This document shows positions 1 through 5,591 of a stretch of DNA of 6,081 bases, one piece after another. The stretch's first letter is position 1; every line of letters starts with the position of its first letter. The position numbers and the translations under genes were made by a program. The notes under the pieces are model-generated. The model saw only the letters and a program-made list of their open reading frames with translations, ran no database searches and was not told the origin of the DNA. Source of the DNA: an uncultured Alphaproteobacteria bacterium (lineage in GTDB: Bacteria; Pseudomonadota; Alphaproteobacteria; Puniceispirillales; UBA1172); assembly GCA_913056245.1 (NCBI GenBank), contig CAJXME010000078.1, forward strand, positions 1 through 6,081, written 5' to 3'.

Positions 1-909
1 CTCAACGTCGTTGGATTCTTCCTTCATCAAGGGTGAAGATGCATCATGAACATGCAGTAAATAATCAGCAAAAACAACTTCTTCCAAGGTGCTTTTGAAC
101 GCTTCTATCAACTCTGTTGGCAATTGGCTGATAAACCCTACTGTATCGGATAAAACAATCTTCCGTCCCGAAGGGAGGGTGGTGGCGCGCATGGTCGGAT
201 CAAGGGTGGCAAAGAGCATATCCTTGGACAAAACCCCTGCCCCCGTGATGGCGTTAAACAGCGTCGATTTCCCTGCGTTGGTGTAACCGATCAGCGCGAT
301 AGTGGGGGTTTCAGCACGGTCGCGGTTTTGCCGTTGCAAAAGACGGGTGCGTTCGACATCCGCCAATTCTTTTTTGATTTGCCCCACGCGCTGCATCAAC
401 ATCCGGCGATCCAATTCGATTTGCCGTTCGCCTGGACCGCCAAGAAAGCCGCCGCCGCCACGCTGACGCTCAAGGTGTGTCCAACTTCGCACCAAGCGAC
501 TGCGCTGAAAGGTCAAAGCGGCCAATTCGACTTGCAACCGCCCCGCATGGGTGCTTGCGCGGGCGCCAAATATTTCGAGAATAAGAGCGGTGCGATCAAT
601 CACTTTGCACCCGGTGATATTTTCAAGGTTGCGTTGCTGAACCGGCGCCAAATCGCAATTCATGACGATCAATGGCGCGCCAAACTCTTCATCTTGGCCT
701 TCGGCGCGTTCTTTGAGTTGATCGGCGTAACCTTTGCCAATAAATGTCCCCGCGCGCGGCCTGTTCAAGGCCGTAATATCAGCGAAGACCACATCCACGC
801 CAATGGCTTCCACCAACCCGCAAGCCTCTTCAAGGCATAGCGCTGGAGGCCTCGGCAAAGGCGCATGTTTATTGTCGGGGTGAATAACAAAGGCGGTCTG
901 CTGACCCAT
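1..909 (-). CDS. hflX: GTPase HflX, ribosome-associated (partial, C-terminus beyond left edge)
   Basis: Translating the minus strand gives 303 residues open to the window edge, so the end of the G domain and the C-terminal domain are missing. In the family HflX binds the large ribosomal subunit, hydrolyses GTP and splits or rescues stalled ribosomes in the cytoplasm. Visible parts are the N-terminal HflX domain (about residues 1-140, with RPRAGTFIGKGYADQL), a coiled region with the family's glycine-rich linker RGGGGFLGGPGERQ (150-163), and the G domain. In the G domain G1 is GYTNAGKST (208-216), G2 lies in FATLDPTMR and G3 is DTVGF (255-259). The G4 NKxD motif would lie off the window. The ATG at 907-909 is the only ATG start, because an in-frame TGA lies at 937-939. 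A purine-rich AGGAAGG (922-928) sits 12 nt upstream, rather far for a Shine-Dalgarno site. The gene diverges from the FrnE-like gene rather than following hfq, its frequent partner elsewhere. Confidence 0.97.
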   Translation of the reverse strand, partial: MGQQTAFVIHPDNKHAPLPRPPALCLEEACGLVEAIGVDVVFADITALNRPRAGTFIGKGYADQLKERAEGQDEEFGAPLIVMNCDLAPVQQRNLENITGCKVIDRTALILEIFGARASTHAGRLQVELAALTFQRSRLVRSWTHLERQRGGGGFLGGPGERQIELDRRMLMQRVGQIKKELADVERTRLLQRQNRDRAETPTIALIGYTNAGKSTLFNAITGAGVLSKDMLFATLDPTMRATTLPSGRKIVLSDTVGFISQLPTELIEAFKSTLEEVVFADYLLHVHDASSPLMKEESNDVE

Positions 910-967
910 AATGTTCCAAAACCTTCCTATGGCCGCTCATATCAATGAAAGCGACAGTTCTACTTGA

Positions 968-995
968 TTTATAGGGGGTTATCACAGAAAGTGAA
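968..995 (-). promoter_or_regulatory. Candidate sigma-70-type promoter for hflX
   Basis: On the minus strand a -10-like TATAAA (968-973) follows a -35-like TTCACT (990-995) with a 16-bp spacer. Transcription would start near 961 and leave a leader of about 50 nt before the hflX ATG. The -10 matches the consensus at five of six positions and the -35 at four. This is inferred from consensus only. No equally good promoter was seen for the FrnE-like gene on the plus strand of this region. Confidence 0.33.
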
Positions 996-1030
996 GCCTT
1001 ATCCGATCGTCAACCAAACAAAAATAAGGC
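996..1030 (+). promoter_or_regulatory. Inverted repeat covering the ribosome binding site of the FrnE-like gene
   Basis: GCCTTAT (996-1002) and ATAAGGC (1024-1030) are perfect 7-bp inverted arms around a 21-nt, A-rich loop. The right arm contains AAGG (1026-1029), the likely Shine-Dalgarno site, six bases before the ATG at 1036. In a transcript starting upstream of 996, pairing of the arms would hide the ribosome binding site. The same repeat in DNA could instead be a spaced operator. The arms are seen directly; any regulatory role is inference, and the long loop makes the hairpin only moderately stable. Confidence 0.35.
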
Positions 1031-1035
1031 GTCAT

Positions 1036-1662
1036 ATGTCTCTTAAAACACGCATTTCCATTGATATTTTTTCCGATATCATCTGCCCTTGGTGTTTTAT
1101 TGGCAAACGCCGTCTTGAACTGGCCATCGTGCAGCATGGCGGGGTTGAGGTGGATATCACATGGCGGGCGTTTTTGCTCAATCCGGCCATGCGCCGCGAA
1201 GGCATGGATCGGCAAGCCTATATCGATGCCAAATTTGGTCAAGCCGGGGCTAGTTTTTATGAACGAATCGCGGGCACTGGCAAAGAAGTGGGGATCAATT
1301 TTGACTTTTCCGCGATCACCAAAACCCCCGATAGCCGCCCATCGCATAGCCTTGTTCTTTCCGCAGGTCGTCAAGCCGATGCCGTCAAGCAAGCGCTGTT
1401 TGATGCTTATTTTCTTCAAGGTCGCGATATTGGCGATGATGACGTTCTGCAAGACATCGCGAATCAATTTGGCCTCGCCTATCCCGCCGATCAAACGGTG
1501 TTCGATCAAATAAATCGTGATTTAGCAGAGGCCAATCGCCTTAATATTCAGGGCGTGCCGTTTTTCATCATCGCGGGTGAATGGGCCATTTCAGGCGCTC
1601 ATCCTCCTGAAACCTTTATGCCTCTTTTTGACGCCGCCATCGCCAAAGCCACATCAGCTTAG
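1036..1662 (+). CDS. DsbA family oxidoreductase, FrnE-like (thioredoxin-fold thiol-disulfide protein)
   Basis: The 208-residue protein matches the cytoplasmic DsbA/FrnE family (COG2761), a thioredoxin fold with a helical insertion. These proteins act as thiol-disulfide oxidoreductases or isomerases; physiological substrates are mostly unknown. The CPWC active site is at residues 17-20, right after the first strand (SIDIFSDII) and followed by the family's FIGKRRLE. The region 98-145 (SRPSHSLVLSAGRQ, then AYFLQGRDIGDDDVLQ) is the helical insertion. GVPFF (173-177) provides the cis-proline (P175) facing the active site, and ISGAHPPETF matches the family's C-terminal signature. C17 and C20 are the only cysteines, and no signal peptide is visible, so it is probably cytoplasmic. 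The ATG at 1036 is preferred over an in-frame TTG at 964: AAGG lies six bases upstream and homology begins at once, whereas the 24-residue extension looks unlike the family. The gene ends 6 bp from the convergent mfd end. HCCA isomerase-like proteins share the fold but usually lack CxxC. Confidence 0.93.
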   Translation: MSLKTRISIDIFSDIICPWCFIGKRRLELAIVQHGGVEVDITWRAFLLNPAMRREGMDRQAYIDAKFGQAGASFYERIAGTGKEVGINFDFSAITKTPDSRPSHSLVLSAGRQADAVKQALFDAYFLQGRDIGDDDVLQDIANQFGLAYPADQTVFDQINRDLAEANRLNIQGVPFFIIAGEWAISGAHPPETFMPLFDAAIAKATSA

Positions 1663-1668
1663 CCAACC

Positions 1669-4600
1669 TTATACCGTCAAGCCCACAAGGTCTTGAACCG
1701 CTTGCTTGACCACACGCGCCCGGCTTGATAGCGGCAGGGTCTGCTTCATCACCAAACGGTGATCGCCGGTCAAGATCAATTGACCATTTTTAGAGGCGAT
1801 ATGCGCGATCAGCCGATCAGGATTCGGGAAACTGTTGTTTCGGAAGGCCAAACTGACCCCTTTTGGCCCCGCGTCAACTTTCGAGACATTCGCCATGCGG
1901 CACAGAATTTTGATCGAGATGGTGTCTAAGAGGTTTTTCACCTCATCGGGGATAACCCCAAACCGATCCACCAATTCAGCGGTCAATTGATCCAATTCAT
2001 CATGGCTTTCCATGGCCGCAATCCGCCGATAAAGCGACAGGCGCACCGTCAAATCTTCCACATAGCCATCTGGGATCAGCACAGCGGTGCCCATATTGAT
2101 GACCGGCGACCATGAGGCTTCTTCCGCCGCCACATCATCTTCGCCCATCTTAGCGGCGATCACCGCTTCTTTGAGCATCTCTTGATAAAGTTCAACCCCC
2201 ACTTCGCGGACATGGCCCGATTGCTCATCGCCTAAAAGATTGCCCGCGCCGCGAATATCAAGATCATAGGACGCCAAGGAAAACCCTGCCCCAAGCGCAT
2301 CCAGCGTCTGCATGACTTCCAACCGGCGTTTAGCATTCGGGGTTAACAACCGCGATGGATCGGTGGTCAGGTAAGCGTAAGCGCGCTGACGGCTTCGCCC
2401 AACACGCCCGCGCAATTGGTAGAGTTGCGATAGGCCAAACATATCCGATCGGTTGATGATCATCGTATTGGCCGAAGGAATATCAATGCCGCTTTCGATG
2501 ATATTGGTGGAGAGCAGAATATCCCCTTCCCCTTCGCCAAAGCGCGTCATGGCTTCATCCAAATCAGCGGCGGGCATTTGCCCATGCGCCGTGATGATCT
2601 TCGATTCCGGCACAATCGATAACAAGCGATCATAAACCCGATCCAGTTGATCAATGCGGGGGCAAACGCAGAAAACCTGACCGCCACGGAAGCGTTCACG
2701 GCGAATGGCTTCAGCCAGAACCACGCCATCCCAAGGGCCAACCGATGTTCGCACCGCCAAACGATCCACCGGCGGGGTCGCGATGATGGACATCTCCCGC
2801 ACGCCGCTAAGCGACATTTGCAAGGTTCTGGGGATCGGCGTCGCGGTTAAGGTCAGGACATGGATATCACCACGCAAGGATTTCAGCCGTTCTTTTTGGG
2901 TCACCCCAAAGTTTTGCTCCTCATCAACGATAACCAAGCCAAGGTTGTTATAGTCAAGGGATTTGGAGAGCAAAGCATGGGTGCCAATGATTACCTGACA
3001 ATCGCCTGATGCGATTTCCTTCTTGAGCAAGCTGGCTTGACTGGTGGTGGTCATGCGCGACAACACCCCGACTTTGACAGGGAAGCCCTTAAACCGATCC
3101 GAAAAGGTTTTGCCATGTTGCCGCGCCAATAGGGTCGTTGGCGTCACCAGCGCCACTTGATAGCCCGCCATGGCGACGGCAAAAGCCGCGCGCATCGCGA
3201 CTTCCGTTTTGCCAAAGCCAACATCACCGCAAACCAAGCGATCCATCACCCGCCCCGAGGACAAATCCCCCATCACGTCTTCAATCGCGTCCAATTGGTC
3301 ATCGGTTTCTGCATAGGCAAAGCGTTGGCAAAATTCTGCAAAAACGCCGGGGTCTGGGATGATCGGTTCTGCCTTGGCGGTCTCACGCGCGGCGGCAATT
3401 TTGATCAATTGTTCGGCGATATCTTTGATGCGGCCTTTGATCTTGGCTTTGCGCGATTGCCACCCCGCTCCGCCCAGTTTATCCAACTGCCCCTCGCCGC
3501 CTTCCTTGCCGTAACGCGACAGAAGGTCAATGTTTTCCACGGGCAAAAATAATTTATCCCCGCCGGCGTAAACAATCAGCAAGCATTCGTGATCAGCCCC
3601 GCCGGTGGTGATCCTCTCTAAGCCTTCGTAACGCCCGATCCCGTGATCAACATGAACCACCAGATCGCCCGTCGACAAACTGGACACTTCGCGCAGGAAG
3701 TTTTCGCCGCGGCGGCGTTTGCCTTGTGGCCGTGCAATCCGTGAGCCGTAAATATCCTTTTCCGTGATGACGGCAAGGCCGGGGAGGATAAATCCATCTT
3801 CAATCGGCCAAACCGCGGAATGGACACCGCCTGATTTAAGCCCGGTTAATTGCGTGACCGGCCGAATACCAAAACGCGCGGGCAGATGTTCGGCGATCAA
3901 CTCATCCATCCTCGTGCGCGATCCTTCGGTGGACGCGGCTAAAATAACCACATGATCTTTGGCGAGATTTGGGATGGCTTCAGCCACCGCATGACTGGGC
4001 GATGTGCTAGCCCCTTCTCCTGTCATTTTGTTTTCGGTGGGGGCTGTGTGATAAATCGCGCCTCTCTTGCCGCCGATATCAACGCCGACACCGACCTCGC
4101 CTTCTTGGCGCTGGAACCGAGACAAATCAAAATGAAGCCGATCGTTGCACCACTCTTTGAATTGCTCTTGGGTGAGATAAAGCTGATCCGGCGGCAGCAC
4201 CCGCCAAATATGATCTTCGTCGGTGCTATCACCCGCTTCTAATCGTGCGGTGTAAAAATCATGGATTTGATCAAAACGCAGTTGCGCGGCCGTTTGGCTA
4301 TCAGGATCAAACATCACCGGCGCGCCCGCCGTGTAATCCGACAGATGCACCAAGCCATCATGAAACAGCGGCAACATATGCTCCATGCCGGGATAATGGC
4401 GGCCTTCACTAACCGAGGCGTAGAGCGGGTCTTTTGAAGCATTGGCGCCAAAATGTTCCAAATACCGCCGCCGAAAAATCGCGATGCGATCATCGTTCAA
4501 GATCAATTCGCTGACGGGATTAAGGATAAGCGATTGGATCGCGCCGGTGCTGCGTTGCGTTTCCGCATCAAAGGTTTTGATGGTTTCGACTTCAGTGTCA

Positions 4601-5169
4601 AAAAAATCGATCCGCACCGGGTCCGCATAACCCGGAGGGAAAACATCGATGATGCTGCCTCGGATGGCGTATTCGCCTGATTCCCGCACTGTTTCACTGC
4701 GGTGATAACCATTGCTGACGGCGAAATGGGAGAAATCGCGTTGCAGCATATTCTGGCCAATGGCAATGCTCAACCGCGCATCATCAAAATAGGATTTGGG
4801 CGGCAATAACTGCAACCAAGCGTTGATGGTGGTGAGCAAAAACCAAGGCTTGGCCTTTGCTGAAGCATCTTGGTCTTGCAAGGCGGCTAAACACCGCAAG
4901 CGTTGCCCCACCAAAACGCCATTCGGCGACACGCGATCATAAGGCAAGCCATCCCATGCCGGCAGGGTGAGGATATCCTCAGGATTGACCCCGATCATTT
5001 GAAGCGAGGCCTGCATTCTGGCCATCGCGGCATCATCAACCGCAACAAACACCGCTTGGTTGCCATGGGATTGAGCAAGATGCGACAGCGCCAAGGCATC
5101 CGCGCCTTCGGGCATGCCCCAAACCTGACCAGATTTCTGGCAATCCCATTCTTTGAATAAATCAAACAT
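1669..5169 (-). CDS. mfd: Transcription-repair coupling factor Mfd
   Basis: This 1166-residue protein has the usual Mfd length and architecture. Mfd recognises RNA polymerase stalled at DNA lesions, pushes it off by ATP-driven translocation and recruits UvrA for nucleotide excision repair. Residues 1-350 are the UvrB-like domains (EGADAL near 21, GSIIDVFPPG at 171-180). About 350-480 is the middle domain. The RNA polymerase interaction domain (about 495-555) contains GDLVVHVDHGIGRYEGL and AGGDKLFLPVENIDLLSRYG. The helicase core has Walker A GDVGFGKT (648-655), DEEQ (749-752), TAT (775-777), STNIIESGIDIPSA (887-900) and QLRGRVGR (918-925). The TRG translocation motif follows (about 950-985, DIRGAGNLLGDEQSG), and the regulatory D7 domain fills about 1020-1160. 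All motor motifs are intact. The ATG follows the sdhE stop by 3 bp with no strong Shine-Dalgarno site, suggesting co-transcription and translational coupling with sdhE. The stop is 6 bp from the convergent FrnE-like gene. Confidence 0.99.
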   Translation of the reverse strand: MFDLFKEWDCQKSGQVWGMPEGADALALSHLAQSHGNQAVFVAVDDAAMARMQASLQMIGVNPEDILTLPAWDGLPYDRVSPNGVLVGQRLRCLAALQDQDASAKAKPWFLLTTINAWLQLLPPKSYFDDARLSIAIGQNMLQRDFSHFAVSNGYHRSETVRESGEYAIRGSIIDVFPPGYADPVRIDFFDTEVETIKTFDAETQRSTGAIQSLILNPVSELILNDDRIAIFRRRYLEHFGANASKDPLYASVSEGRHYPGMEHMLPLFHDGLVHLSDYTAGAPVMFDPDSQTAAQLRFDQIHDFYTARLEAGDSTDEDHIWRVLPPDQLYLTQEQFKEWCNDRLHFDLSRFQRQEGEVGVGVDIGGKRGAIYHTAPTENKMTGEGASTSPSHAVAEAIPNLAKDHVVILAASTEGSRTRMDELIAEHLPARFGIRPVTQLTGLKSGGVHSAVWPIEDGFILPGLAVITEKDIYGSRIARPQGKRRRGENFLREVSSLSTGDLVVHVDHGIGRYEGLERITTGGADHECLLIVYAGGDKLFLPVENIDLLSRYGKEGGEGQLDKLGGAGWQSRKAKIKGRIKDIAEQLIKIAAARETAKAEPIIPDPGVFAEFCQRFAYAETDDQLDAIEDVMGDLSSGRVMDRLVCGDVGFGKTEVAMRAAFAVAMAGYQVALVTPTTLLARQHGKTFSDRFKGFPVKVGVLSRMTTTSQASLLKKEIASGDCQVIIGTHALLSKSLDYNNLGLVIVDEEQNFGVTQKERLKSLRGDIHVLTLTATPIPRTLQMSLSGVREMSIIATPPVDRLAVRTSVGPWDGVVLAEAIRRERFRGGQVFCVCPRIDQLDRVYDRLLSIVPESKIITAHGQMPAADLDEAMTRFGEGEGDILLSTNIIESGIDIPSANTMIINRSDMFGLSQLYQLRGRVGRSRQRAYAYLTTDPSRLLTPNAKRRLEVMQTLDALGAGFSLASYDLDIRGAGNLLGDEQSGHVREVGVELYQEMLKEAVIAAKMGEDDVAAEEASWSPVINMGTAVLIPDGYVEDLTVRLSLYRRIAAMESHDELDQLTAELVDRFGVIPDEVKNLLDTISIKILCRMANVSKVDAGPKGVSLAFRNNSFPNPDRLIAHIASKNGQLILTGDHRLVMKQTLPLSSRARVVKQAVQDLVGLTV
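1748..1791 (+). terminator. Terminator-like tandem hairpins for the FrnE-like gene, inside the mfd 3' end
   Basis: Two hairpins lie back to back. ATCACC and GGTGAT (1748-1753 and 1758-1763) pair around a 4-nt loop. GGTCAA and TTGACC (1768-1773 and 1780-1785) pair around a 6-nt loop. The second is followed by one A and five T (1787-1791) on the plus strand, as in an intrinsic terminator. It lies about 85-130 bp past the FrnE-like stop. The stems are short and only half G+C, and the stretch is coding for mfd on the other strand, so it may be chance. No other terminator is visible in the 6-bp gap between the convergent genes. Confidence 0.25.
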
Positions 5170-5172
5170 ACG

Positions 5173-5460
5173 CTAAGACCGGGACAGGCACCACGCGATC
5201 AGATGATCAAGGGCTAAATTAGAAACATTGGCAGGAGGCTGTGATTGACCGCTGACCCAAGACCAAATCGCGGGATCACCAAAATCCAGAAGGGCTTCAT
5301 AATCATCAAGGACAGCATCGTCTAAATTCGGCAGAACGTCGCGCGCGAATTCGCCCAGCAACGTGTCGGTTTCCTTGGTGCCCGTGTAACTGGAGCGATA
5401 AATCAACCGCCGAATTCGGTTCTCGCGGCTTTCAACGGCGGTGCTGTTCTGATCGGTCAT
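5173..5460 (-). CDS. sdhE: Succinate dehydrogenase assembly factor SdhE (FAD assembly factor, DUF339/Sdh5 family)
   Basis: This 95-residue protein belongs to the SdhE/Sdh5/YgfY family, small helical cytoplasmic proteins that help attach FAD covalently to the succinate dehydrogenase flavoprotein. Visible hallmarks, numbered from the ATG at 5458-5460, are RENRIRRLIYRSS (12-24), the motif region TGTKETDTLLGEFA (26-39), the acidic helix ending DDYEALLDFGDP (52-63), and IWSWVSGQSQPP (65-76). The family's RGxxE motif reads TGxxE here: T26 replaces the usual arginine, while G27 and E30 are kept. Another ATG at 5503-5505 would add 15 residues (MRSRSLLIVEWAPLQ) that do not resemble the family and overlap a dyad. 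Neither start has a clear Shine-Dalgarno site, so the start is uncertain. The TAG stop is 3 bp before the mfd ATG, so the two genes probably form an operon, divergent from recG. Confidence 0.92.
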   Translation of the reverse strand: MTDQNSTAVESRENRIRRLIYRSSYTGTKETDTLLGEFARDVLPNLDDAVLDDYEALLDFGDPAIWSWVSGQSQPPANVSNLALDHLIAWCLSRS

Positions 5461-5492
5461 CTGCAAGGGCGCCCATTCAACAATCAATAGGG

Positions 5493-5529
5493 ATCGGCTT
5501 CGCATCGTAAGAACAGATGCGAAATCGAT
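5493..5529. promoter_or_regulatory. 37-bp imperfect dyad between sdhE and recG (candidate operator or leader hairpin)
   Basis: TTCGCATC (5499-5506) and GATGCGAA (5516-5523) are perfect 8-bp inverted arms around a 9-bp centre. After a 2-bp mismatch on each side the symmetry resumes with ATCG (5493-5496) and CGAT (5526-5529), so 12 of 14 positions pair. The element lies upstream of the preferred sdhE start and next to the AT-rich core of the divergent promoter region. It could be a dimeric repressor site acting on both transcripts, or a hairpin at the 5' end of the sdhE-mfd mRNA. It does not fit the alphaproteobacterial LexA box. The symmetry is seen directly; function is inferred. Confidence 0.45.
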
Positions 5530-5545
5530 TATTATGATCTATCAT
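5529..5545. promoter_or_regulatory. AT-rich divergent promoter core for recG and sdhE-mfd
   Basis: This AT-rich patch holds -10-like hexamers in both directions: TATGAT (5533-5538) on the plus strand toward recG, and CATAAT (5531-5536) or TAATAA (5529-5534) on the minus strand toward sdhE. It also contains a small inverted repeat, ATGAT-ct-ATCAT (5534-5545). No convincing -35 hexamer was found at 16-18 bp in either direction. The assignment therefore rests on the -10 matches, the base composition and the position between divergent genes. Confidence 0.35.
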
Positions 5546-5591
5546 GGACAAGTGAAAATGCAAGATAACGACCGAAAAGAAAGCCGGAAAA

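Noticed and set aside
328..840. 170-codon plus-strand open frame
   Set aside because: It lies antisense to hflX, whose minus-strand frame carries clear GTPase motifs; the plus-strand product resembles nothing and has no family signature.
964..1035. TTG at 964 as start of the FrnE-like protein
   Set aside because: The extra 24 residues do not look like the family and there is no Shine-Dalgarno site, whereas the ATG at 1036 has AAGG six bases upstream.
982..1513. Long frames on both strands (175 codons minus, 150 codons plus) across the FrnE-like gene
   Set aside because: Both are shadows of the real frame, which has CPWC, a cis-proline motif and a good ribosome binding site.
1669..5169. Many 60-131-codon plus- and minus-strand frames inside mfd
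   Set aside because: All are out of frame with a full-length, motif-complete Mfd and show no recognisable domains or ribosome binding sites.
5419..5460. Possible LexA (SOS) box near recG/sdhE, GTTC at 5419 and 5446
   Set aside because: The alphaproteobacterial box is GTTC-N7-GTTC; the second half is TTCA or TCAT in the two cases, so neither fits.
5461..5505. ATG at 5503-5505 as the sdhE start
   Set aside because: The extra 15 residues do not match SdhE and would overlap the dyad. It is kept only as an alternative because neither start has a strong ribosome binding site.
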